Assembly (NCBI GenBank): GCA_020721225.1
Contig: DYNE01000004.1
Coordinates: 21,001 to 85,000 of the forward strand
Direction of reading: 5' to 3'
Length of the DNA stretch: 64,000 bases
From: Pelodictyon luteolum
Lineage (GTDB): Bacteria > Bacteroidota > Chlorobiia > Chlorobiales > Chlorobiaceae
Shown: in pieces, positions 33,811 to 42,692 of the stretch
How positions within the stretch are numbered: the first letter of the stretch is position 1
How the letters are laid out: every line of letters begins with the position of its first letter
Position numbers and translations under genes: made by a program
The notes under the pieces: model-generated
The model's database searches: none
What the model was told of the DNA's origin: nothing
The model's input: the letters and a program-made list of their open reading frames with translations, nothing else

Positions 33811-35121
33811 ATGAGTGAAAAAAACCAATTTTCTCAATGCACCCCTTCTGATAAAACTATTCAAACAGAAGCCGCTTCTGACCATAACCCCTTCCGGATT
33901 GCCAGAAAACAACTCGACGAAGCTGCCGGCATCATACAACTCGATCCTGCGGCCCATGAAATTCTCCGATGGCCGCTCAGGGAACTCCATGTCACCATAC
34001 CGGTAAAAATGGATAGCGGCTGCACAAAAATTTTCCATGGTTTCCGGGTACAGTATAATGACGCACGCGGCCCGAATAAAGGCGGCGTCCGCTTTCACCC
34101 CGATGAAAGCATCGATACGGTAAGAGCCCTCGCCGCATGGATGACCTGGAAAACAGCCGTGATGGATCTTCCCCTCGGAGGAGGAAAAGGTGGCGTGATC
34201 TGCGATACGAAATCCATGTCAAACAACGAACTCGAACGCCTCTCGCGCGCCTATATCCGCCAGGTCGGACGCATGCTCGGCCTTGAAAAAGACGTTCCCG
34301 CGCCGGACATGTACACAACTCCTCAGATTATGGCATGGATGGCCGATGAATTTTCGTTCATGCAGGGAAACAACGAGTTCGGAGTCGTAACCGGAAAGCC
34401 TCTTGAGCTTGGAGGCTCTGCCGGAAGAGGAGACGCCACTGCGCGAGGTGGAATCTACTGCGTACGGGAGGCAGCAGAACTCCTCGGGATAAACCTCTCG
34501 GGGATGAAAGCTGCAATCCAGGGGTACGGCAATGTCGGCAGTTACGCACATAAACTTGCCGTCGAACTGCTCGGGATGAGAGTGGTCTGCGTATCGGACT
34601 CACAGGGCGGTATTTACCATCCGGAAGGCCTCGATCATGCGAAACTGAAGGCTCACAAACAAGCCACCGGTTCGGTTACCGGCTTTCCCGAAGCGTTGCC
34701 TGTATCGAATGAAGAGTTGCTTGAACTCGATGTTGCCGTACTCTTCCCTGCTGCTCTGGAATCGGTGATAAACGGCTCGAACGCCGGAAACATCAAAGCG
34801 ATACTTATTGCGGAACTCGCCAACGGCCCTGCCACTCCCGAAGCCGATGACATCCTCTACAGCAAAGGAATCCATGTTATACCCGATCTGCTCTGCAATG
34901 CCGGGGGTGTCACGGTCTCCTATTTTGAAATGGTTCAGAACAGTTACGGATACTACTGGGAGGAGGAAGACGTACACCGGCGACTTGAAAAAAAGATGAA
35001 AACCGCATTCCGGAACGTGAACGAAACCGCCCGCAAATACAACGTTCATAACCGCCTCGGCGCATACATCGTAGCCGTCGAACGGGTAGCGGATGCCATG
35101 AAGCTGAGAGGATGGGTTTAA
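33811..35121 (+). CDS. gdhA: Glu/Leu/Phe/Val dehydrogenase, probably glutamate dehydrogenase
   Basis: Reversible amination of 2-oxoglutarate to glutamate. I start at ATG 33811 (436 residues, [14 protein letters not shown]); the frame is open upstream to 33676 but that stretch is not GDH-like. Active-site motifs: [31 protein letters not shown], and [13 protein letters not shown] with the catalytic Lys. The Rossmann part has [15 protein letters not shown] (glycine-rich) and [10 protein letters not shown] (Asp at the end of beta 2, so NAD is likely), and [15 protein letters not shown] [16 protein letters not shown] and [17 protein letters not shown]. Substrate (glutamate) is inferred from the overall similarity to the hexameric GdhA/RocG group. 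Confidence 0.92.
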   Translation: MSEKNQFSQCTPSDKTIQTEAASDHNPFRIARKQLDEAAGIIQLDPAAHEILRWPLRELHVTIPVKMDSGCTKIFHGFRVQYNDARGPNKGGVRFHPDESIDTVRALAAWMTWKTAVMDLPLGGGKGGVICDTKSMSNNELERLSRAYIRQVGRMLGLEKDVPAPDMYTTPQIMAWMADEFSFMQGNNEFGVVTGKPLELGGSAGRGDATARGGIYCVREAAELLGINLSGMKAAIQGYGNVGSYAHKLAVELLGMRVVCVSDSQGGIYHPEGLDHAKLKAHKQATGSVTGFPEALPVSNEELLELDVAVLFPAALESVINGSNAGNIKAILIAELANGPATPEADDILYSKGIHVIPDLLCNAGGVTVSYFEMVQNSYGYYWEEEDVHRRLEKKMKTAFRNVNETARKYNVHNRLGAYIVAVERVADAMKLRGWV

Positions 35122-35158
35122 CCCTGATATGTTCACGTGAAGCGGGCCATCAAAAGGA

Positions 35159-35818
35159 TCATTCCTGATGCGCGGTGTGCAGCAAACTCTTACGGTAAGC
35201 CACAATATCCCCGATACTGAGCACTGGAAAACCGTGCTGAACTGAAAATGCAAGGGTCTCTTCGATGCCAGCCATTGTGCCGTCAGGGTTGGTCAGCTCG
35301 CAAAGCACCCCTGCCGGTCTCAGGCCGGCAAGCTTCATGAGATCGACCGTAGCTTCGGTATGGCCGGGACGTTCGAGCACCCCTCCGGACCTGGCCCTGA
35401 GGGGAAAGATATGACCGGGATGTCGGAGATCGGAGGACCGGGCATTTTCGGCAGCGGCAGTTCTGACGGTTGTCACCCGGTCTGCAGCGGAAACCCCGGT
35501 AGTAACACCTTCAGCCGCCTCGATGGAAACGGTAAATGCTGTCTGAAAACCGCTTGTGTTGTTTTCGACCATCATGGGAAGCTCAAGAGAGCGGATCTTC
35601 TCGTCGGTCATGCAGAGACATACGATACCGCTGCACTCACGGATAAGTAAGGCCATTTGCGGTATGGTAACCGATTCTGCGGGAAAAATAAGATCCGCTT
35701 CGTTTTCACGTCCGGGATCATCGGCAACAAGCACTCCCTGCCCATTACGAAGCGCTGCAAGTGCTTTTTCCACCAGGTTTACCTGATAGAACAACTGTTC
35801 GGAAAGCATCTGATTCAT
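35159..35818 (-). CDS. ribB: 3,4-dihydroxy-2-butanone 4-phosphate synthase
   Basis: Makes the four-carbon unit of riboflavin from ribulose 5-phosphate. 219 residues, single domain (not fused to GTP cyclohydrolase II). The catalytic acidic loop is [16 protein letters not shown] (33-48) with R37, E38 and E40; [24 protein letters not shown] and [21 protein letters not shown] [13 protein letters not shown] follow, with the last acidic residue in [11 protein letters not shown]. Its mRNA begins with an FMN riboswitch, so it is repressed by FMN. It is convergent with gdhA. Confidence 0.97.
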   Translation of the reverse strand: MNQMLSEQLFYQVNLVEKALAALRNGQGVLVADDPGRENEADLIFPAESVTIPQMALLIRECSGIVCLCMTDEKIRSLELPMMVENNTSGFQTAFTVSIEAAEGVTTGVSAADRVTTVRTAAAENARSSDLRHPGHIFPLRARSGGVLERPGHTEATVDLMKLAGLRPAGVLCELTNPDGTMAGIEETLAFSVQHGFPVLSIGDIVAYRKSLLHTAHQE

Positions 35819-35876
35819 GGCTTGAAGACATTATAAATTGCATGAATCAGGGCGCAGGAACACCATAGCGGCGTTC

Positions 35877-36020
35877 TCATTCTCTTTCGTCCGGACTATG
35901 ACCGTCGGCTTTGGTTTTGCACCAAATCTGCTGACCTTCCGCCTTGCAGCGGAAGCGCTCGCGGGCTCTCCGGATATGTTCCCGGAATACCGCCGGTGGG
36001 GACTTGCACCCCGCCCTGAG
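35877..36020 (-). promoter_or_regulatory. FMN riboswitch (RFN element) controlling ribB
   Basis: On the minus strand, from 36020 down, the sequence contains the near-invariant RFN blocks in order: TCAGGGCGGGGTGCAAGTCC, CCACCGGCGGT, AGCCCGCGAGC, GGTCAGCAGAT, GGTGCAAAACC, GCCGACGGTCATAGTCCGGA and CGAAAGAGA. It lies 59 bp before the ribB ATG. A 7-bp hairpin (GAACGCC/GGTGTTC) follows the aptamer without a U-run, so control at translation start is as likely as termination. Confidence 0.97.
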
Positions 36021-36278
36021 AAACAAGCTTGAAAAAAATAACATAAAAAGATACGCGCCGTAAACCGATCTTCAAAGCCCTGAAACGCCGCCTTCACGTT
36101 TACGGACGGCACGCTTTTCATGAAAACTTTTTTGATCCTGCGAAGCATGAACTTTTTTCCGCTTCGGAAATGTTATTTTTCCGGCAGGGCAGTATTACGG
36201 AATACTCGATGAGGTTGCCTTACCGCCCTGTAAAGAACGTTTCACAACCAGAATACAAACATAAACGGAGATAACAAT

Positions 36279-36455
36279 ATGCAGAAATGGGTATGTGTGC
36301 CGTGTGGCTATGTCTATGATCCTGAAGCAGGAGATCTCGACGGCGGAGTTGAACCGGGAACCGCTTTCGAAGACATTCCGGATGACTGGGTTTGTCCGGT
36401 CTGCGGCGTAGATAAAACATTGTTTGAACCCTACGACGAACGCAGCGCAAGGTAA
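36279..36455 (+). CDS. Rubredoxin
   Basis: 58-residue electron carrier with one Fe bound by four Cys: C6 and C9 ([14 protein letters not shown]) and C39 and C42 (CPVCGVDK). The full family pattern is present: [25 protein letters not shown]. The ATG at 36279 follows an A/G-rich stretch (ACGGAGATAAC) that can act as a ribosome-binding site. It is an orphan: no rubrerythrin, superoxide reductase or oxidoreductase is adjacent. In anaerobes rubredoxins often serve oxygen-detoxifying enzymes; the partner here is unknown. Too small to be caught by a 60-residue cutoff. Confidence 0.96.
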   Translation: MQKWVCVPCGYVYDPEAGDLDGGVEPGTAFEDIPDDWVCPVCGVDKTLFEPYDERSAR

Positions 36456-36464
36456 TTACCATAG

Positions 36465-36502
36465 AAACAGAGGCATCGCCACCACGGGCAATGCCTCTGT
36501 TT
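36465..36502. terminator. Bidirectional terminator between rubredoxin and the response regulator
   Basis: Perfect 12-bp stem (36465-36476 and 36491-36502, 14-nt loop) followed on the plus strand by a T-rich run (TTTTCCTTTTTTT). It ends the rubredoxin gene 10 bp after its stop and lies just beyond the minus-strand regulator gene. Confidence 0.82.
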
Positions 36503-36524
36503 TCCTTTTTTTAAACCTCATTTG

Positions 36525-36899
36525 TCAGTGTCGTTTGAGCAGGGCTTCGATCCTTTCGGCAAACTCATCAAGATTGAACGGTTTTGTTATGTAATCGGCC
36601 GCTCCAAGCTGTAGCCCTTTTTCCCGATCTTCACTGCCGTCCTTCGCCGTAAGCATGACAAGAGGAATATCCTTGTACTCGGGGTTGTCCTTGATAAGAG
36701 CTGTCAGCGAGAAACCGTCCATTCCGGGCATAGCGATATCGACAACCAGCAGATCCGTTTTTTCACCCCGAGCCAGAATATCGAGAGCTTCAGCCGCGTT
36801 TTCTGCAGTAAGAACGGTAAACTTTCTGCCGAGATTATGGGCAAGAAGGCGCCTGATATTCGAAGAATCATCGACGATGAGTAATGTATGCGGTTTCAT
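36525..36899 (-). CDS. Single-domain response regulator
   Basis: 124-residue CheY-like receiver without an output domain. Start taken at ATG 36899 (MKPHTLLIVDD); a GTG at 36905 adds two residues. The acidic pair DD follows the first strand, the phospho-acceptor Asp is in LLVVDIAMPGMDG (residue ~54), and the conserved MLTAK and TKPFN (switch Lys) are present. It follows the hybrid kinase gene by 12 bp, so the two are co-expressed and the kinase probably phosphorylates it. Output must be through a protein-protein contact. Confidence 0.92.
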   Translation of the reverse strand: MKPHTLLIVDDSSNIRRLLAHNLGRKFTVLTAENAAEALDILARGEKTDLLVVDIAMPGMDGFSLTALIKDNPEYKDIPLVMLTAKDGSEDREKGLQLGAADYITKPFNLDEFAERIEALLKRH

Positions 36900-36911
36900 G
36901 AGCACTCCAGT

Positions 36912-39128
36912 TTACTTGCGGCACGGGTTCATCAATAACGGCAATCGAACCAGAAATACCGTACTCTGGTTCGGGATGCTTTTTACCTCGACCGTTCCAT
37001 CATGAGCGGCAACGATCTCCTTCACAATGGAAAGCCCGAGTCCTGTTCCATCGACAGCCTCTCCGGAACGTTCGACCCTGAAAAATTTTTCGAAAATTTT
37101 TTCGATATCCTCTGCAGGAATGCCTGGACCGTTATCCTCCACGCTGAAAAGCAGCGACCGTGCATCGCAGGACAAACGAACCTGAACGACCCCGCCCGAA
37201 TGTGTGAATTTCAGCGCATTGCCGATAATGTTGATGGCGACCTGTTTCAGGGAGTCCTGATCGGCAAAAATATGCTCCATCGGAGCACAGACCCTCAGGC
37301 GCAGATCTATGTTTTTTTCATCCGCTCTGATTTTCAGGCTCCGGCATACCTCCGAAACGGTAATTGACGGATCGAGTTCGCTTTTTTTGTAGGAAACCCG
37401 GCCTGAATCGATTCTCGATATCATCAGAACATCCTCGATCAGGGCGGAAAGCCTTTTGCTCTCATCGTGAATGATCGATATAAACTCCATCCTTGTCTCT
37501 CGATCGAGTTCATCCTGTTCACGGAGAAGCGTACCGGTAAATCCGAGAATCGAAAAAAGCGGCGTACGCAGTTCATGCGATACCGTGGAAATAAAATCGT
37601 TTTTCATCCGGATATTTTCCCTTACAAGCCGATCGGAACGCTTCTGCTGGGTGATATCGCGGAAAATCCCTACAAAACATCGAAAGTGCTCCGTAGTGAA
37701 AGCAGCTGAACTGATATGAACATCGATACGTATTCCCTGCCGCGTCACGATCTGGGTTTCCAGCGTTCCTGCCTGACCGGTGCAGGCTTTTTTAAAGTAG
37801 GCCACAGCTGCCTCTCGAAGCTCTTCCGGATAAAGATCTCCGATATGCAGCCGGGAAAACTCCTCGGGCGTATAACCGAAAAAAAACTGCCCCTGACGGT
37901 TCCACTCGACGAGCACGCCGCTTTCGGCATCAGCCACAATAATGGCGTCCGGAATAGCCTGAAAAAGATCAAGATATTTTTTCCGGTTTTCACGAAGCAT
38001 CCGTTCGGACTCCTTCAATTCTGTAATATCCACCACGATTCCCCTGAACCCTCCGGAACCCTTCCTGCCGGTTATGGGCGCAGTGTACACAAGTGCCGGA
38101 AATCCGGCTCCGTCGCGCCTGAATACCGTAAATTCATGAGTACCGAGAGGGCCTGCGGTTTTTTTCATCCGAAGACCATGCATAAGGCGGCTTTTATCTT
38201 CGGGAGCAAAAAACTGCAGGGCATGAATACCCCGCTTCATCTCTTTCCTGCTGTAACCGAAAGTACTGAACCCCGCACGGTTCGAATAGGTGATAAAACC
38301 TTTGCCGTCGGTTTCAAAAACCGGCTGAGGCAGAAGATCGGCCAGTTCCCTGAATCGCCGATTGCTTTTCAGAAGGGCTTCCTGGTTTTTTCTCGATTCC
38401 GTAATATCCTGCATAAAGGCAAGAATATGGGATCCGGACTCTCCCTGACTGGCGACAGGACTGATAATGGCATGCTCCCAGGAAAGCTCCCCATTCTTCT
38501 TGTGATTGCAGTAATCCCCCTGCCAGACCTTTCCTGAAACGATGGCATTCCTGAATTTCACCGACAGATTTTCCGGCTGTGCGTCATCGTCGAAAATATT
38601 ATTCTGAAGCCGACAACCTGTCAGGGCATTCCGGAAAGCCGTAAACGACGGATTTGCATACTCGATATACCCCCTGTTGTCGGTAATGACGACCGCTACA
38701 GGACTCTGATCCACTGCAGCCGAGAGCAACCGAACCTTCCGGCGGAGAGCGGATTCCGAAAAGGCGTTTTTCAGAACGATCTGCAGGCGATGGGCATCGA
38801 CTGGCTTGGTCAGGTAATCATACGCGCCCATTTTCAGACACTGCACCACCTGACCGATATCTCCGGATCCGGATATCATGATCACCGGAAGCGCATAGCC
38901 GTTCTCCATCACGAAACGCAGCACATCGATTCCGTCTTTTCCCGGCATTGCGATATCGAGAAGAAGCGCGTCGAATGAGAATGACTGCAGCAGCGAAACG
39001 GCTTCGTTCCCGCCTGATGCCGTAACCGGATGATAACCGAGCCTGCCTATAATACGTGAAACCGTCTTCCGGACGAGCTCGCTGTCGTCGGCAATCAAAA
39101 CCGTAGTATGATCGTCACTTTGCGGCAT
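36912..39128 (-). CDS. Hybrid sensor histidine kinase with N-terminal receiver and PAS repeats
   Basis: 738 residues, no membrane segment, so a cytoplasmic sensor. Order: receiver domain at 8-125 (phospho-acceptor D58 in LLLDIAMPGKDG; TKPVD near 105), then three PAS domains (about 140-250, 262-380 and 385-500; each with a Y/F-rich core such as IEYANPSFTAF, FITYSNRAGFSTFGYS, GVLVEWNRQGQFFFGYT), then HisKA with HELRTPLFSILGF, and the HATPase domain with NIIGNALKFTHSGG, DNGPGIP and GTGLGLSIV. The receiver at the front rather than the end suggests control of the kinase by another phosphodonor. Signal unknown; PAS domains could bind flavin, haem or other ligands. Confidence 0.9.
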   Translation of the reverse strand: MPQSDDHTTVLIADDSELVRKTVSRIIGRLGYHPVTASGGNEAVSLLQSFSFDALLLDIAMPGKDGIDVLRFVMENGYALPVIMISGSGDIGQVVQCLKMGAYDYLTKPVDAHRLQIVLKNAFSESALRRKVRLLSAAVDQSPVAVVITDNRGYIEYANPSFTAFRNALTGCRLQNNIFDDDAQPENLSVKFRNAIVSGKVWQGDYCNHKKNGELSWEHAIISPVASQGESGSHILAFMQDITESRKNQEALLKSNRRFRELADLLPQPVFETDGKGFITYSNRAGFSTFGYSRKEMKRGIHALQFFAPEDKSRLMHGLRMKKTAGPLGTHEFTVFRRDGAGFPALVYTAPITGRKGSGGFRGIVVDITELKESERMLRENRKKYLDLFQAIPDAIIVADAESGVLVEWNRQGQFFFGYTPEEFSRLHIGDLYPEELREAAVAYFKKACTGQAGTLETQIVTRQGIRIDVHISSAAFTTEHFRCFVGIFRDITQQKRSDRLVRENIRMKNDFISTVSHELRTPLFSILGFTGTLLREQDELDRETRMEFISIIHDESKRLSALIEDVLMISRIDSGRVSYKKSELDPSITVSEVCRSLKIRADEKNIDLRLRVCAPMEHIFADQDSLKQVAINIIGNALKFTHSGGVVQVRLSCDARSLLFSVEDNGPGIPAEDIEKIFEKFFRVERSGEAVDGTGLGLSIVKEIVAAHDGTVEVKSIPNQSTVFLVRLPLLMNPCRK

Positions 39129-39226
39129 ACGGCGGCAGTTTGAGAAATTGTCCGGTCAGATATGCCGGTAAAGGCCCAAACCATAAAAAAACGTAAAAAT
39201 CTTTCCTGGAGAAATGCGCTGCCCGC

Positions 39227-39886
39227 TCAGTCGCAGAAAAGCACCTTGTATTCCCTGCTGACGAACGTATTGGCAAGACGTCTCAGCTTCAGTGCGCTCT
39301 GGTGTTCTTTTTCAAGCACCTTCCATCGATGCTCGTCGGTTGACTCCTTTCCCCTCAGCCTCTGGTTCTTTTTGGTCTCGTAATAGGTAAGATCGATATA
39401 GACTCCGAGGTCGATGCCGTCTGTCGAAATAGCGTAAAGGCCGTCAACGATGAGCAGTTCGATCGGGGAAAAGTCGGTAATCAGGAGATCGACTTCTTCG
39501 GTGATAATATCCACACAGGGCATACTTGCCTTGCGGCCTTTGCGAAAATCCTCGACATTGCGGTGCAGCCAGGCATGATCGTATTCGTCGGGACCGACCG
39601 ATTCGAAATTGTTTCGCTCGCGCTCCTCGCGCCTCTTCTGCGGCTCCACCCTGTAGTAGTTGTCGGTATGCAGAATTTTTACCCTTATCCCCTCTTTCTT
39701 CAGCACAAGGGCAAGGGAGTGGGCAAGCTCAGATTTGCCGGCGCCGGACTCTCCCGAAATGGCGACAATGAACCGGTACCCCGGGCTCTTTTCCTCTTTT
39801 GCCTCTCTTTCGACAAGCACCCTTTCGGAAATCGCCTCGGCGGCTTTTTTATGTTTGTTGCTGATAAGCAAAATGTCGCTTAACAC
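39227..39886 (-). CDS. Uridine kinase/phosphoribulokinase-like P-loop kinase
   Basis: 219-residue kinase of the uridine kinase/PRK superfamily. Walker A is GESGAGKS (45-52); [15 protein letters not shown] resembles the substrate-site stretch of uridine kinases; [16 protein letters not shown], then [11 protein letters not shown] (Walker B region with the conserved E/D) and the lid Arg in [10 protein letters not shown]. Starts at a GTG (39886). It could phosphorylate uridine/cytidine or another small substrate; the fit to classical Udk is moderate. It stands alone between the two-component genes and the tRNA-Asn array. Confidence 0.75.
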   Translation of the reverse strand: MLSDILLISNKHKKAAEAISERVLVEREAKEEKSPGYRFIVAISGESGAGKSELAHSLALVLKKEGIRVKILHTDNYYRVEPQKRREERERNNFESVGPDEYDHAWLHRNVEDFRKGRKASMPCVDIITEEVDLLITDFSPIELLIVDGLYAISTDGIDLGVYIDLTYYETKKNQRLRGKESTDEHRWKVLEKEHQSALKLRRLANTFVSREYKVLFCD

Positions 39887-40011
39887 GGTATGTGAGGATT
39901 ATCATGTTTCAAGTCAAAAACGCACGGCAGGCAAGGGGGATCACTGCTGACCGGAAGAAACGGCCGGCATATGAAACAATATAGCGTCAATATATAAAAA
40001 AAACGTATGAT

Positions 40012-40035
40012 CATTCGGAAGCTCCTTCCCGAATG
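40012..40035 (-). terminator. Terminator at the downstream end of the tRNA-Asn array
   Basis: Stem of 10 bp (40012-40021 with 40026-40035, one wobble), followed on the minus strand after a few bases by T8 (39996-40003 are A on the plus strand). It ends the first (left-most) degenerate tRNA copy. Confidence 0.7.
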
Positions 40036-40043
40036 GAAAATGA

Positions 40044-40122
40044 GTTCGCGAACAGGATTCGAACCTGCATCCCGACTCGTCGGGATAACAGCCGAATGCT
40101 CTGCCATTGCACAGATGTACCG
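40044..40122 (-). pseudogene. Degenerate tRNA-Asn copy 1 (left-most)
   Basis: Keeps GCATTCGGCTGTTA of the anticodon arm and a T-arm that pairs well (GCAGG/CCTGT around TTCGAAT) of the tRNA-Asn gene 270 bp to the right. The 3' anticodon stem is replaced by an 18-nt palindrome (40069-40086) and the 5' acceptor and the first D-stem strand are altered, so no 7-bp acceptor stem forms. Not expected to be charged. Confidence 0.75.
40069..40086. repeat. Palindrome in degenerate copy 1 (ATCCCGAC-TC-GTCGGGAT)
   Basis: 8-bp perfect arms with a two-base centre TC, sitting where the tRNA-Asn anticodon stem should close. The same palindrome occurs in the three other degenerate copies at 40205-40222, 40445-40462 and 40555-40572, with centre GA, TT and TT. 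Confidence 0.85.
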
Positions 40123-40137
40123 TTCTGCCATTCAAAC

Positions 40138-40177
40138 AAAAAAGGCAGAAGCGCTTCCCAGTACTTCTGCCTTTTTT
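40138..40177 (-). terminator. Terminator between degenerate tRNA copies 2 and 1
   Basis: Perfect 14-bp stem (40138-40151 with 40164-40177, 12-nt loop) with GGCAGAAG core and T6 on the minus strand. Same core as the terminator after the functional tRNA-Asn, with an unrelated loop. Confidence 0.85.
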
Positions 40178-40179
40178 GG

Positions 40180-40258
40180 CTCCGCGAGTAGGATTCGAAC
40201 CTGCATCCCGACGAGTCGGGATAACAGCCGAATGCTCTACCATTGCACAGATGTACCG
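40180..40258 (-). pseudogene. Degenerate tRNA-Asn copy 2
   Basis: Identical to tRNA-Asn through the 3' acceptor strand (TCGCGGA) and most of the T-arm, and again in the 3' D-stem and 5' anticodon stem. The 3' anticodon stem is replaced by the palindrome (40205-40222), and the 5' end reads ACATCTGTGCAATGG in place of TCCGCGATAGCTCAATGG, so acceptor and D-stem cannot form. Confidence 0.78.
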
Positions 40259-40276
40259 TTCTGCCATTCAAACAAG

Positions 40277-40313
40277 AAAGGCAGAAGCTCGTTATGATAC
40301 TTCTGCCTTTTTT
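40277..40313 (-). terminator. Terminator after the functional tRNA-Asn
   Basis: 11-bp perfect stem (40277-40287 with 40300-40310) with core GGCAGAAG, 12-nt loop and a T-rich run on the minus strand. Begins 3-6 bp after the tRNA 3' end. Confidence 0.85.
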
Positions 40314-40315
40314 GG

Positions 40316-40387
<72 letters not shown>

Positions 40388-40416
40388 ATCTTACTTTTTC
40401 TCCGGTCATTCTTTTC

Positions 40417-40497
40417 TGGTGGAGCCTGCGGCTTTCGAACCTACATCCCGACTTGTCGGGATAACAGCCGAATGCTCTACCATTGAGCTATCGCGGA
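40417..40497 (-). pseudogene. Degenerate tRNA-Asn copy 4
   Basis: 5' half (acceptor TCCGCGA, D-arm, 5' anticodon stem and GTT) identical to the functional gene. The 3' anticodon stem is the palindrome (40445-40462). The 3' part reads GTAGGTTCGAAAGCCGCAGG then CTCCACCA: the T-stem is broken and the acceptor does not pair, yet a CCA is encoded. Possibly a chimera with another tRNA's 3' end. Confidence 0.78.
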
Positions 40498-40526
40498 ATC
40501 TTACTTTTTCTCCGGTCATTCTTTTC

Positions 40527-40607
40527 TGGTGGAGCCTGCGGCTTTCGAACCTACATCCCGACTTGTCGGGATAACAGCCGAATGCTCTACCATTGAGCTA
40601 TCGCGGA
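40527..40607 (-). pseudogene. Degenerate tRNA-Asn copy 5 (right-most, first transcribed)
   Basis: Exact duplicate of copy 4, 110 bp upstream of it in the direction of transcription: intact 5' half, palindrome at 40555-40572, and broken T-arm and acceptor with an encoded CCA. Confidence 0.78.
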
Positions 40608-40796
40608 ATCTTACTAATCCATTTATTCTGCAGCTTAATATGCTGCGAATGGGCTGTTAATATACAATCTGTTTCGTTTTTTCCAAAAAAACATTCATGA
40701 GAATTTTTATTTTTCTCCCTGATCGAGCCTCATGCCGCTTTCATTTTCCATAATAATTTTTGTACATTGGTGTTCTTTTACTGAAATGAGGGGTAT

Positions 40797-41324
40797 ATGC
40801 ATAAAGAAAAACCATTGATAGAGATCCGGATCGCGGGTCTTATGCAGGGAACCCATACATTTGACTTTTCCTGCAGGGCCAAGGATTTCAGGGGTCATGT
40901 TCTGGCTGAAACCGTATTTACACGCGATATTGCGGTAACGGTAATTGCAGAAAAAACCGAAAATGAACTGACAGTCACCGTTCGGACAGCAACGGTAGCC
41001 GATTTCACGTGTGATATCTGTCTTGTTCCCCTGGCAAGGGAAATCAGGGGCGAGTATCGCTTATATTATATATACAGTGCGGAAGAAAAGAACCTGGAAA
41101 GCATGGATGATGACCACCGCCAGATCGATCTGAATACTGTCTCCATCGATCTGACGGAAGATGTACGTGAAACACTACTGCTCTCTCTGCCAATGAAGGT
41201 TACCTGCCTCGGAAACCCGAATTGCCGAATATACGGCAGCGAGTCAGGAAAGTTCGACTCCTGCACCGATGAGAAAAGTTCATGGCAGGAATCTCTTGAA
41301 AAGCTGAAAAACAAGTATCGTTAA
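40797..41324 (+). CDS. yceD: YceD/DUF177-family protein
   Basis: 175 residues, function not firmly known; the family is linked in bacteria and plastids to 23S rRNA accumulation. Seen: a beta-rich N-terminus (IEIRIAGLMQGTHTFDF), ADFTCDICLVPLAREIRGEY (the CDICL motif corresponds to the CxxCL of the family), IDLTEDVRETLLLSLPMKVTC (the conserved E and LLxxP) and C-terminal GNPNC...C with a closing WQESLEKLKNKY. These cysteines could bind zinc. It precedes rpmF and the fab genes, the usual yceD-rpmF-plsX order. Confidence 0.85.
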   Translation: MHKEKPLIEIRIAGLMQGTHTFDFSCRAKDFRGHVLAETVFTRDIAVTVIAEKTENELTVTVRTATVADFTCDICLVPLAREIRGEYRLYYIYSAEEKNLESMDDDHRQIDLNTVSIDLTEDVRETLLLSLPMKVTCLGNPNCRIYGSESGKFDSCTDEKSSWQESLEKLKNKYR

Positions 41325-41349
41325 CCGATTATAAAATCAGAGGACAATC

Positions 41350-41541
41350 ATGGCAAATCCGAAAGCCAAAATGTCGAAATCCAGAAGGGATAAAAGACGC
41401 GCCCAGTTCAATGCCCGCACGAAAGCGGCAACAACCGTTGTCTGCCCGAATTGTGGGGAGCCAACCCTTCCCCACCGCGCATGCCGCCATTGCGGACATT
41501 ACCGCGGCAGAGCCGTCGTTACCAAATCCGCTAACAGCTGA
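41350..41541 (+). CDS. rpmF: 50S ribosomal protein L32
   Basis: 63 residues: [20 protein letters not shown], then a zinc ribbon [20 protein letters not shown] (C36, C39, C49, C52 approximately). This is the zinc-binding (C+) form. It sits between yceD and plsX as in many bacteria. Confidence 0.96.
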   Translation: MANPKAKMSKSRRDKRRAQFNARTKAATTVVCPNCGEPTLPHRACRHCGHYRGRAVVTKSANS

Positions 41542-41569
41542 TAACGAATTATAACAGGATAACCCCTTC

Positions 41570-42595
41570 ATGCTGACCATTGCTGTTGATGCCATGGGTG
41601 GAGACAATGCTCCTGCCTGTGTAATCGAGGGAACCATTCAGGCTCTACGTGAAAGTGATAACAGATTCTCTGTTGTACTCATAGGCCAGTCTGATAAAAT
41701 TGAACCCCTTCTTGCACTTCAGGATACGGAAGGGTTAAACCTTCGATTCATGCACGCTCCTGAAGTAGTGACAATGGAGGACATTCCAGCCATTGCCGTT
41801 AAAACGAAACAGGAGTCGTCGCTGGTCAAGGGCTTGAAGCTTTGCAAGACTAAAGAAGCTGACGCCTATGTAAGCGCCGGGAATACCGGTGCGCAGATGG
41901 CCGCATCGCTTTTCGTACTGGGCAGACTGCCGGGAGTCTTGCGCCCGACGATTTACGCTTACTTTCCGAGATTGAAGGAAGGCCTTACCAATATTGTCGA
42001 TGTCGGTGCAAATATGGATTGCAAGCCGGAGCATCTGGTGCAATTTGCCGAAATGCTTACCATATACCAGCGCTTTGCGGCAGGCATAGATGAACCGGTG
42101 GTCGGACTGCTCAATATCGGCGAAGAGGAGGGCAAGGGTTCTGAAGTCCTGAAACAGGCATATAAACTGCTTCAGGATGCTGACCGAAAAGGTAAAATCA
42201 GCTTCATCGGCAATATCGAAGGTCATGATATCCTGAAAGGAAATGTCAGCATTGTCGTCTGTGACGGCCTTGTAGGCAATACCATTCTGAAGTTCGGCGA
42301 AAGTATTCCGGGATTCCTTGGGGCACTCTTCAAACCTGCACTGCAGAAACTGGTCAGTTCCGGACAGCTTGACGAAAAAGCCGCTATGCTGACTACCCAG
42401 GTTTTTAAAAGCATGTTTGAACCTTTTGATGTTGAAAAATTCGGAGGAGTACCATTCCTCGGCGTTGACGGCATCTCAATCGTCGGACATGGACGTTCTT
42501 CGTCCCGAGCCATCAAAAACATGATCTTCATGGCCGAACATATGATTGAAAAAAAGGTCAACACCCACATAGCAGAAGTACTTTCCGAAGCATAA
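41570..42595 (+). CDS. plsX: Phosphate acyltransferase PlsX
   Basis: Makes acyl-phosphate from acyl-ACP for phospholipid synthesis. 341 residues with the N-terminal signature [12 protein letters not shown], then [31 protein letters not shown]-like [60 protein letters not shown] and [19 protein letters not shown]. Peripheral membrane enzyme in E. coli-type bacteria. It starts the lipid part of the cluster, 28 bp after rpmF. Confidence 0.97.
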   Translation: MLTIAVDAMGGDNAPACVIEGTIQALRESDNRFSVVLIGQSDKIEPLLALQDTEGLNLRFMHAPEVVTMEDIPAIAVKTKQESSLVKGLKLCKTKEADAYVSAGNTGAQMAASLFVLGRLPGVLRPTIYAYFPRLKEGLTNIVDVGANMDCKPEHLVQFAEMLTIYQRFAAGIDEPVVGLLNIGEEEGKGSEVLKQAYKLLQDADRKGKISFIGNIEGHDILKGNVSIVVCDGLVGNTILKFGESIPGFLGALFKPALQKLVSSGQLDEKAAMLTTQVFKSMFEPFDVEKFGGVPFLGVDGISIVGHGRSSSRAIKNMIFMAEHMIEKKVNTHIAEVLSEA

Positions 42596-42692
42596 GAATT
42601 ACAGTTCCGCCATAAAACGACCTGGTGCAGCATGGCTCATGCACATGCTGCAGAACAAGAACAACTCCGCATGAAATAACCGCATAGAACGC

